From positions 1 to 13,773 of the forward strand of contig CAMWNQ010000028.1 of NCBI GenBank assembly GCA_947175655.1: a stretch of 13,773 bases of DNA. The letters run 5' to 3'. Shown in pieces: positions 1 through 6,658 of this stretch. Under the pieces are notes generated by a model that was not told where the DNA came from, did not search any database, and saw only the letters and a program-made list of their open reading frames with translations. This DNA is from an uncultured Clostridia bacterium. Its GTDB lineage: Bacteria; Bacillota; Clostridia; Oscillospirales; Ruminococcaceae. Position 1 is the stretch's first letter. Every line of letters starts with the position of its first letter. Both the position numbers and the translations under genes were made by a program.

Positions 1-581
1 ATAAGTAAACTGTGCAGTGACTTGATTATTTGGAATTGTTTTAATTTTAATTTTCTAAACAATTAAGTCTTGTTTCCCTTTTCAGTAACATCAAAACAAT
101 CTGTATAAATCTGCAATAATGTGAGATCAGAAGTGATATCACCTTGAATTACAGAGATGATATATTCAAGAACACAAAACATCACCAAATACAAAAATAA
201 AATCAAAACATATCAGTAATGATTGTATGTCAATAATAGGATAAAAAACGATAAAAGGAGTTGAAAATTATAATTACTAATATTACAACCTGTCGTGAAA
301 TGGGCAGGAGTAAGAATATAACTTCTCGAACAGCTCTATGAAACTGGAAGAATCTTTGTTGCAGAATAAAAGTGCGTATATCTCTTCACAATAGTTCTGA
401 ACTCCGTGTCGATACGTGATACCAGAATGATTTTATTCTCAGAAAACTTTATCATATTCATCTGAACCATTCTTGTGCCCTAAAAAATCATTGAGCCTTC
501 AGGAATTATTCTGAGAGCCTTATTAAGAATATTCTGAATGCTGCACTTGATAAACAAGCCTTGTCCCTCCAGATTTTTCTC
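1..581. other. AT-rich stretch without a recognisable gene
   Basis: No RNA gene or recognisable protein was found on either strand. An AAAAGGAG sequence at 253-260 is followed directly by a TTG and only 27 open codons, so it is not a convincing gene. On the minus strand an open frame of roughly 45 codons ends at a TAA at 283-285, but it has no recognisable domain and no clear start. Because the neighbouring region is full of decayed mobile genes, this stretch is most likely old gene debris, though that is an inference. Confidence 0.4.
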
Positions 582-782
582 CTAGAAGAAAATCAGATGC
601 TTTACAAATGCTTCTAAATCAAGCATTGTCTGAAATCCTTCCAGTATTTTTCTGTATGGGTTATTGTTATTAAATGTCATGTTTAGAAATGTATTATGCT
701 CTTTATTGTAAAGTAAGTCTGTTTCAGCATCTGTAAGTATATACCTTACCTGCCCCTTATTTTTCGAAAACGTATAGGTCAA
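582..782 (-). CDS. Unrecognised small ORF, probably a gene fragment
   Basis: This is a 66-codon open frame on the minus strand that I do not recognise. The product is polar, Asn- and Lys-rich, with no signal peptide, membrane segment or cysteine motif. It begins just where the broken IS1-type transposase ends (stop at 779-781) and has no convincing ribosome binding site of its own. It could be a fragment of the gene into which the insertion sequence moved, or a chance open frame in AT-rich DNA. The minus-strand sequence downstream of it is interrupted by stops, which favours a remnant. Confidence 0.25.
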   Translation of the reverse strand: MTYTFSKNKGQVRYILTDAETDLLYNKEHNTFLNMTFNNNNPYRKILEGFQTMLDLEAFVKHLIFF

Positions 783-1563
783 GATGGGGGAATGGCTAAT
801 AGCTTTATTAAAAAATTAACTAAACTCAATGGAAACTCCTCTGTTTTATATTTTTGGCTGTATTGATATTTGGCAAGACCAAAATGATTATAGGTATCAA
901 CAAATACATCTAAAATAGCTTTGAGAATTTTCAATTTTCTAGGAGAAGCATCTGATTCGACATGCAAGGACAGAAATATAATGTCGTAAGTTGGCATTTA
1001 CTCTTTCTACGGTATATGTGTTGCTTTTATCATGAATATTGCGAATATGTCTGCTGGGATAGACAATAACAATATATCCAAAATATCCATCTGTGTAGTA
1101 ATACTTTGCTTCTGAAGTTCAGGAGATTTATCAAATGCAATGTCAAATCCAACAATTTGACATAGTTCACGGCTGACCATCGTTATCAGATATACATTTT
1201 CTCTTGTTTCAGTAAACAGTTTTTTTATTGATAAACCAATATAATTCGTTAATCTCAAGATATTCCGAACTTTTTTCAGCTTCTATCTATTTTTCTGTTT
1301 TTTTAATCCAGTTGTATACATTTGCTTTATTTATACCTAATGTTTGTCTATGCCTCTTCCACTTACTCCCGAATAATACATTTTAAGTGCTAGTTATTTG
1401 GTTGTAATACTTATATTTCTTCGGCTCAAGTGTGTATCTTATCCCACAATCTTTACACTTGCAACGTTGCATTCCAGAACAGTTATATCCTATTTTTATC
1501 TAATTCTCAATCTTTTCACATTTTGGATGTCTTTTATTTTCATATATTGTTGTTTTTTTTCAT
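779..1563 (-). pseudogene. Broken IS1-type transposase
   Basis: Pieces of one transposase follow each other on the minus strand in shifting frames. A zinc-ribbon-like start (PKCEK, then CKCKDCG, about 1450-1530) is followed by a helix-turn-helix region (INKANVYNWIKK, about 1300-1340). Then comes a DDE-type catalytic core: INELYWF at 1236-1253, YTDGY at 1083-1097 and TVERVNANLRHY near 975-1013. The tail (FGLAKYQYSQKYK) ends with a stop at 779. The order zinc ribbon, HTH, DDE and the ERxNxxLRHY motif point to the IS1 (InsAB-like) group. It is dead: there are in-frame stops in the ribbon and after the HTH, at least three frameshifts, and the first catalytic Asp reads Asn. The element ends were not located. 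An IS1595-like or other zinc-ribbon transposase is the main alternative. Confidence 0.68.
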
Positions 1564-1703
1564 ATTTTTGAACTTCTATAGTTTTTGATATTATATTACA
1601 AAACTTACTTTTTATTTACTCCATACCATTGATGTAAAAGATACTTCTTTGTAAGTCATAACAAAACAGTCATATGCATAAAATTCATATAAGGAGTGAT
1701 TTC

Positions 1704-1823
1704 ATGAAAAACATAATATATATTAAAAACACGTTCAGAACAGAGGAAACAAAGGCAATGCAGAAAATAGTAACAGAAAAAATTCAGAAATTACTGAACC
1801 AGAAAATCAGAAAAGCAGTATAA
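1704..1823 (+). CDS. 39-aa basic small protein upstream of the recombinase
   Basis: ATG at 1704, TAA at 1821-1823, 39 codons. It has a textbook ribosome binding site, AAGGAG at 1691-1696, seven bases before the ATG. The product is Lys-rich and mostly helical in character (contains TEKIQKLLNQKIRKAV), with no signal peptide or membrane segment. It ends 34 bases before the ATG of the serine recombinase on the same strand, so the two are likely co-transcribed and perhaps translationally linked. The function is unknown; a small accessory or directionality protein of the element is possible, as is a leader peptide, but neither is shown by the sequence. The main reason to believe it is the strong, well-spaced ribosome binding site. 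Confidence 0.55.
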   Translation: MKNIIYIKNTFRTEETKAMQKIVTEKIQKLLNQKIRKAV

Positions 1824-1857
1824 TTTGCTGAAAGCCATAGGAAGGGAAGTGTTGCTG

Positions 1858-3429
1858 ATGCCCAAAGTCGGGATATACTGCCGTTTATCTATTGAGGACA
1901 AGAACAAGCTGAAATCGGATGATAGTCAAAGTATACAGAATCAAAAATCCATGCTCCGTGAATATTGCAGAGAACGTGATTGGGAGATTTATGATATTTA
2001 CTGCGACGATGGTTACAGCGGTATCGACTGTACCCGTCCTGATTTTAATCGCCTGCTTCGTGACTGTGAATCTGGAAAAATTAATATTGTTCTATGCAAG
2101 GATCAGTCACGATTTTCAAGAGATACTGTTGTCATAGAGCAATACATTAATGACAAATTTCTCGAATGGGGAATCCGTTTTATCGGTGTTGTGGACAATG
2201 CCGACTCCGACAGCGAAATTTATGATACTATGAGGCTTTTCACCAGTGCTTACAATGAAATGTATGTCAAAGACATCTCCTCAAAAATTCGGCGTACACT
2301 TACATATAAAAGAGAACAGGGACAGTTTATTGGTTCATTTGCTCCGTATGGCTATAAGATAGACTCGAATGACAAGCATCATCTTGTAATTGATGAGGAT
2401 ACCGCTCCCATTGTAATCAGAATTTTTGAGTTATACGCTCAGGGGTCAGGTTACCGAAAAATCGTACAGGAGCTGAATGCACAAGGCATTCTCAGCCCAT
2501 CTGCTTACAAGAAAAAAATTGGTTCAAAGTACACTAATTACAACGCTGATTCGAGCAATTCAAAAGGGCTATGGACACAGTCAACTATTGCGGCTATTCT
2601 TAGAAACGAAATGTATACAGGCACTCTTGTTCAGGGAAAATCTCATCACATAAGCTATAAGAATAAAAAGCGTAAAAAAGTTGATAAAAGTGATTGGGTG
2701 AGAATACCAAATACCCATGAAGCGATTATCGATCATGATAAATGGGGGCGTGTACAGGAACGTCTTAACAATCGAACGAGAGCCGGTCGCAGTTCAAAGG
2801 AGCTTTCACCGCTATCTGGGAAAGTTAGATGTGCGGTCTGTGGTCGTCCTATGAAAAGGAACGTGTACTACAATAAAGCAAGAACCATTCAGTATTACGG
2901 CTTACAGTGTGCTACATATAAAACAGGTGCAATGAACTGTATTAATAACAAGTCTATCAGCGGAAAAGTCCTTGAACAGAAAATTGTCGATGAGCTGAAT
3001 TGTATTGTTGAAAACTACTGCCAAACTGATGATATTACGATTGCTGATATCCACAGTGAACAGCTTCAGGCTATGGAATATCAGTTTTTTAACCTCAAAT
3101 CTCAGCTCAGTATTGCTAAAAGCCGTCTGACTAAAATGTACAAGGACAGGCTTGATGGTATTATTTCTGATGCCGATTACCTGATGTTTCGTGAAGTTCT
3201 GTCCTTTGAGGAGAAGGAAATATCTGTTTGTATTGCCGAAACAGAAAAGCAGATTGAGGATTGCCGTATGCGTCAGAAAAATGCCGAAAATCAGAAATCT
3301 TTCATTGAAAAATATATACGTTTTGAGATACTTGACAGAAGTATTGTCGAGGAATTTATAGAGTTTATTGAGATTGGTGAAATAAAGGATGACGGTGAAC
3401 GTGAAATCAATATTCATTGGAAAATTTAA
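1858..3429 (+). CDS. Large serine recombinase (TndX/TnpX-like)
   Basis: This site-specific recombinase would cut and rejoin DNA at attachment sites to insert or excise a mobile element. The N-terminal resolvase domain (residues about 3-150) has the catalytic serine in YCRLS (Ser11) and the SRFSRD motif (84-89). A recombinase domain follows (about 160-300), then a zinc ribbon with Cys325, Cys328, Cys351 and Cys361. A long coiled-coil segment (about 400-485) lies near the C terminus. The 523-residue length is normal for the family. The frame is open back to a TTG at 1825, but ATG 1858 is preferred because it starts directly with the conserved MPKVGIYCRLS and has a purine-rich AGGAAGGGAAG just upstream. 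It appears intact although almost everything around it is broken, so it is probably a more recent arrival. The rest of its element and its attachment sites are not identified. Confidence 0.93.
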   Translation: MPKVGIYCRLSIEDKNKLKSDDSQSIQNQKSMLREYCRERDWEIYDIYCDDGYSGIDCTRPDFNRLLRDCESGKINIVLCKDQSRFSRDTVVIEQYINDKFLEWGIRFIGVVDNADSDSEIYDTMRLFTSAYNEMYVKDISSKIRRTLTYKREQGQFIGSFAPYGYKIDSNDKHHLVIDEDTAPIVIRIFELYAQGSGYRKIVQELNAQGILSPSAYKKKIGSKYTNYNADSSNSKGLWTQSTIAAILRNEMYTGTLVQGKSHHISYKNKKRKKVDKSDWVRIPNTHEAIIDHDKWGRVQERLNNRTRAGRSSKELSPLSGKVRCAVCGRPMKRNVYYNKARTIQYYGLQCATYKTGAMNCINNKSISGKVLEQKIVDELNCIVENYCQTDDITIADIHSEQLQAMEYQFFNLKSQLSIAKSRLTKMYKDRLDGIISDADYLMFREVLSFEEKEISVCIAETEKQIEDCRMRQKNAENQKSFIEKYIRFEILDRSIVEEFIEFIEIGEIKDDGEREINIHWKI

Positions 3430-3430
3430 C

Positions 3431-3460
3431 GGTGAGCTTTTGAGCTTGCCATTGTTTTTA
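3431..3460 (+). terminator. Rho-independent terminator after the recombinase
   Basis: Two bases after the recombinase stop, 3431-3450 can fold into an eight-base-pair stem (two G-T wobbles) with a four-base loop. It is followed by a T-rich run at 3452-3459. Position and shape fit an intrinsic terminator for the recombinase transcript. Confidence 0.65.
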
Positions 3461-3470
3461 TATTTTACGG

Positions 3471-3514
3471 CTGTCAGCAAAGCCATTTTGTGATATAATA
3501 GAGTAAGCGAGGAG
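3471..3514 (+). promoter_or_regulatory. Orphan promoter and ribosome binding site
   Basis: CTGTCA at 3471-3476 and a perfect TATAAT at 3494-3499 are separated by 17 bases. GAGGAG follows at 3509-3514. Eight bases after it comes ATT rather than ATG, and the frame reads 16 codons (NYYIIHKDKIIGLER) to a TAA at 3570-3572. This looks like the front end of a gene whose body and start codon have been lost. The promoter itself could still fire into the IS200 remnant. The call rests only on consensus match and spacing. Confidence 0.5.
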
Positions 3515-3521
3515 ACAAAAT

Positions 3522-3572
3522 ATTAACTATTACATCATTCACAAAGATAAAATTATAGGTCTTGAGAGGTAA
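3522..3572 (+). pseudogene. Stub of a lost gene behind the orphan promoter
   Basis: This is a 16-codon frame starting with ATT eight bases behind GAGGAG and ending in TAA. The ATT sits where an ATG would be expected, so the start may have mutated, or the frame may be chance. The residues after the ATT (NYYIIHKDKIIGLER) resemble the opening of many small-domain proteins, but this is too short to assign a family. Immediately downstream the sequence runs into AT-rich DNA and the left end of the IS200-type remnant. Confidence 0.25.
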
Positions 3573-3614
3573 CATAAATCAATTTTTAAAATTTGGATTT
3601 ATTTTCTAACAATA

Positions 3615-4197
3615 TGGGATTAAAACCCTAGGCTTTAGCCGACACCTTTAGGTAAACCTGCTGAAGAATATCGAAAACTTAAATGGAAAAGATATTCTAA
3701 GAGGTGATAAAATGCAGAATTATTGAAAAACATCACATAGCACCTATGATATAAAATATCATATCATATGGATAACAAAATATCGAAAGTAAGTAATGAT
3801 GGGACAAATAGCATTAAGAACAAGAGATTCGATAAGAATGGTATATTCAAAAAATGATGTGGAAATATTAAGCGGTCATGTAGGAAAAGACCATATACAC
3901 TTACTTGTATCAGTGCCTCCGTGTATTTATCAGCCAGTAAATTAGTTCAGTATATGAAGGGATACAGTTCAAGGAAATTGCAAATGGAGTATAAAGAATT
4001 AAATAAGCAATACTGGGGACAGCATATGTGGGCAAGAGGATATTTTGTAGCAAGCAGTGGAAATGTAACAGATGAGATAATAGCTGAATATATTAGATGT
4101 CAGGATATTGTCGAGCATACTAATAACAACAATTTTAATGTTGGTAGTCTTTAGACGGCTTTATTGGCTTTAGCCAATAGTGTTTCAGTTTGAAACA
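3615..4197 (+). mobile_element. Decayed IS200/IS605-type insertion sequence
   Basis: The element is defined by a broken Y1 transposase flanked by small hairpins, the usual end structure of this family (there are no terminal inverted repeats). On the left are GGCT-TT-AGCC (3631-3640) and ACCT-TT-AGGT (3644-3653). On the right, 8 bases after the transposase stop, is TATTGGCT-TT-AGCCAATA (4162-4179). Another stem follows, TGTTTCA-GTT-TGAAACA (4181-4197), which may be the end or a terminator. The exact borders and cleavage sites are estimates. No accessory TnpB gene is present. Confidence 0.68.
3712..4154 (+). pseudogene. tnpA: Broken IS200/IS605 TnpA transposase
   Basis: TnpA is a small HUH single-strand transposase. 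The reading frame starts at ATG 3712 behind GAGGTG (3701-3706). It shows the family path: YDIKYHIIWITKYRK near the start, the HUH motif in GKDHIHLLVSVPP, and then KLVQYMKGYSSRKL, QYWGQHMWARGYF and EYIRCQD, which should carry the nucleophilic tyrosine. It cannot make a full protein because TGA at 3724-3726 and TAA at 3790-3792 interrupt the frame and a frameshift occurs near 3920-3930. The last 77 codons are open from 3921 to the TAG at 4152. Both catalytic motifs survive, so decay seems fairly recent. Confidence 0.85.
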
Positions 4198-4349
4198 GTT
4201 TTGTGTGTATTTTGGTGAATGACTTTATTAAAAATCACATGAAAATCACTTTGAAACTAAGATAAATTATTTCAAATTCATCTGATTAAATTATTTGATC
4301 AATAAAATTGATTTGCGTGGCGAGGTCATTATATATATATACAAATTAC

Positions 4350-4706
4350 AAATGCCTGAAATCCTGTCTGGATAATATTAATGGTTTACAGTCTAACAAG
4401 TTCAAAGAAGATGATGACAGAAAATTGTTTCTCCTATATTTCACACTAATTATAAATGGTATTTGAAATTATATTACATTGAGAAACAGACCTCGTGACT
4501 AGAGATGTACTGATGTTATCGTTGATTATCTTGGACAGCAATATATCAACAAATTGAAAATCTGGTGTGGCGATGAATACAATACGCAAGAAGAAAATCA
4601 GTTGTCTCAATATCTGCATTATTATCATATTGACAAGGGATATTTGATCCGTTTTAATTTCAAAAAACAAGTAATTAGGTGTACATACAATAAACTTCAA
4701 TGTTAA
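4350..4706 (+). pseudogene. Remnant of a PD-(D/E)XK nuclease-domain protein
   Basis: A single frame from about 4350 to a TAA at 4704-4706 reads through two stops (TGA 4464-4466, TAG 4500-4502) yet keeps a recognisable protein sense. GLQSNKFKEDDDRKLFLLYF is followed by TDVIVDYLGQQY, then LKIWCGDEY, NQLSQYLHYYH and KGYLIRFNFKK. This matches my memory of the C-terminal nuclease domain (DUF1703/PDDEXK_9) of the AAA-ATPase-like proteins common in gut Clostridia. The usual ExK (ELKIW) reads KLK here, so the catalytic Glu is lost. The N-terminal ATPase part is absent. The family call is from remembered resemblance and needs a profile search. Confidence 0.6.
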
Positions 4707-4810
4707 GAAAATTGTGAAGGGTTTTGTCTGATTCTGGTTATAGTATCTCTTTATTTTTCCAAGCGCCTGTAAATAGCCATTTTTATGACCCAGTTTAATT
4801 CGATTCGCCA

Positions 4811-5371
4811 CATGGAGGAATGGACGGTGGCTGTGTAAGTATAAATGGAGATTCTGAAAAGGGAATAAATCTTAATATACTCCTAACACTCAGAGATATG
4901 CTCAGAATATCTGGATATGATGTTGAAGTCACGAGAGATACAGACAAATCAATACATGATAATGGCATTGAAGGTGTTGCAAATCAGAAAAGTTCTGATA
5001 TGGATAATCGTCTTGCATTATTTAATAAATATGAAAATGCTGTTTGCATATCCATACATCAGAATCAGTTTACAGATTCTAGATACAGTGGGGCTCAGAT
5101 GTTTTATTCGGATTCAAATAAACAGAATGAAGCTCTTGCTGGAACAATTCAAAAAAAATTTGTTGAGTTTATACAGCCTGATAATAAACGTGAAATAAAG
5201 CTTTGTGGAAAAGAACTTTTTTTATGTTATTTCAGTAAAAATCCAACTGTTATGGTTGAATGCGGATTTTTATCAAATCCGGAAGAAGCATCATTGCTTA
5301 TGACTGAAGATTATCAGAATAAAGTTGCATTTACCATCTTTTCCGGATTGAATGAATTTCTAAAAAATTAA
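4811..5371 (+). pseudogene. 5'-truncated CwlD-like N-acetylmuramoyl-L-alanine amidase
   Basis: Amidase_3 enzymes are zinc hydrolases that cut the bond between muramic acid and the stem peptide; CwlD acts in spore cortex maturation. The open part has SEKGINL (zinc Glu), SIHQNQ (zinc His) and VECGFLSNPEEASLL (catalytic Glu region), ending at TAA 5369-5371. In-frame codons before the first ATG (4820) read HGG, which is the end of the GHGG zinc motif. The next codons upstream (SP instead of the expected G) and a stop at 4796-4798 do not belong to the family. The signal segment and first beta strand, some tens of residues, are therefore missing. The ATG at 4820 sits inside the motif and has no spaced ribosome binding site, so it is not a true start. 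It converges on the S41 protease gene. Confidence 0.8.
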
Positions 5372-5396
5372 GGGGGAATCAGAAATTTTCCCCCCC
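5365..5396 (-). terminator. Terminator of the S41 protease gene
   Basis: GGGGGAA (5372-5378) and TTCCCCC (5388-5394) form a seven-base-pair stem with a nine-base loop. Read on the minus strand, the stem is followed by TTAATTTTTT (5362-5371), a good T tract, so it fits the end of the minus-strand operon best. Only a weak T run exists in the plus direction for the amidase remnant. Confidence 0.72.
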
Positions 5397-5403
5397 ATAA
5401 ATA

Positions 5404-6585
5404 TTAATTCTCACTGAGTTTTTCAATAGTTACTTCAAAAGCCTTGTCAAGTTGATAATCTGTAGTATCAATTTCATCATTTGATTGTACTGTTATATAA
5501 TCCGGAGTAATACCTGTTCCGTCGAAACATTCAGAAACAGTAGTCTGATATTCAGCAATGGTAAGAGCTACAGCACTTCCGTCATCAAATGGTTTTGTTA
5601 CCTGTATAACACCTTTTCCATATGTCTGCTCACCAACTATAGCTGAGTTTTTGAAGTCACGGAGAGATACAGCAAATAATTCCGCTGCACTTGCAGTTTT
5701 TCCATTTACTATTACGGTCATTGGTATATTCAGCTCTGATTCATCTGAATATATAAGAGTTTCAGTATGTTCATCTTTATATTTTTCTATTGCTATAACG
5801 CCTTCTGGAAGAAGTGGGTCAATACATTTTTCGAGAGAGGATAAAAGACCTCCTCCATTGTTTCTGAGGTCAATAATCAAAGCCTTAGCACCATTCATAG
5901 TAAGTCTTTCAAGTTCAGAATGGAACTGTTCCGGAGTATTGCCTCTGAAAGATGATATTTTTATATATCCTATATAATCATCGAGCATACGGCTTGTAAC
6001 AGAGGTAATTTCGATAGTTTGTCTGGTAAATTTAAGAGGTATATCTTTACCATCACGCCTTATTGTTATTTCAACATCAGAACCGGCAGTACCGCTTATA
6101 GATGCAATTGCATCATCAACACCCATTTCAAGTACATCTTTACCATCAACAGCAACTATTATATCTCCGATTTCAAGAACAGATTGCGAAACCGGTGAAT
6201 TTACCATAATTGAAGCAATAGTTAAATATCCGCTGGCATCTTCGGAAACCGTAATGCCAAGACCTACGATTTTTCCTGAATCATCTGCAAGCATATCCTG
6301 ATATTCAGCAGGAGTAAGATACTGTGAATATTTATCGTCAAGACCACTTATATATCCTTTTAAAATTCCATAGCCTAATTTTTCCTCATCAATTTCATGA
6401 AGAAAGTTTTCTCTTACATAAGTATCAATAGATTCAAGCTGTTGATATTTTTCTGCTTTTTCTTTAACATCAACAACTTTTTTATTAAAGTTCTGTAATG
6501 AAAAAAAAGAAGTTATAATGAATGTAACAGTACAGGCTATCGTGGCAATGCTTAAAGCTAATCCAAGACTTATTTTTTTATTCAT
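5404..6585 (-). CDS. CtpA-type S41 C-terminal processing protease
   Basis: This is an extracytoplasmic serine protease of the CtpA/CtpB type, which trims exported proteins and in several bacteria controls cell-wall hydrolases. It is 393 residues, full length. Residues about 8-30 form a membrane anchor (LALSIATIACTVTFIITSFF). A PDZ domain covers about 100-185 (GKIVGLGITV, SVLEIGDIIVAVDG). The S41 core follows with IDLRNNGGG (238-246), catalytic Ser299 in KTASAAE and catalytic Lys324 in TYGKG. The ATG has AAAGTGAG six bases upstream. It is last in the minus-strand block, 73 bases after the M23 gene, so it may process that hydrolase or a partner, as an inference. No PG-binding domain is seen at the C terminus. 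Confidence 0.93.
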   Translation of the reverse strand: MNKKISLGLALSIATIACTVTFIITSFFSLQNFNKKVVDVKEKAEKYQQLESIDTYVRENFLHEIDEEKLGYGILKGYISGLDDKYSQYLTPAEYQDMLADDSGKIVGLGITVSEDASGYLTIASIMVNSPVSQSVLEIGDIIVAVDGKDVLEMGVDDAIASISGTAGSDVEITIRRDGKDIPLKFTRQTIEITSVTSRMLDDYIGYIKISSFRGNTPEQFHSELERLTMNGAKALIIDLRNNGGGLLSSLEKCIDPLLPEGVIAIEKYKDEHTETLIYSDESELNIPMTVIVNGKTASAAELFAVSLRDFKNSAIVGEQTYGKGVIQVTKPFDDGSAVALTIAEYQTTVSECFDGTGITPDYITVQSNDEIDTTDYQLDKAFEVTIEKLSEN

Positions 6586-6618
6586 ATTATTCTCACTTTC
6601 TGAATATTATATATATCA

Positions 6619-6656
6619 GCGGACAAAATCGGGCGAACATTGTCCGCCCTGATTTT
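6619..6656 (-). terminator. Hairpin between the M23 and S41 genes
   Basis: Two overlapping stems can form in the short gap. One is AAAATCGGGCG (6625-6635) with CGCCCTGATTTT (6645-6656), one base bulged. The other is GCGGACAA (6619-6626) with TTGTCCGC (6640-6647), perfect over eight pairs. They share bases and exclude each other. Read on the minus strand the first ends in TTTT, which suits a partial terminator that lets some transcripts continue into the protease gene. The attenuating role is inference. Confidence 0.5.
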
Positions 6657-6658
6657 AA

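Noticed and set aside
2902..3486. 194-codon minus-strand frame
   Set aside because: It lies opposite the zinc-ribbon and coiled-coil part of the recombinase and shows no domain or ribosome binding site.
4446..4811. 121-codon minus-strand frame
   Set aside because: It runs antisense over the nuclease remnant, whose plus strand has clear protein sense, and then over the breakpoint; no family is recognised.
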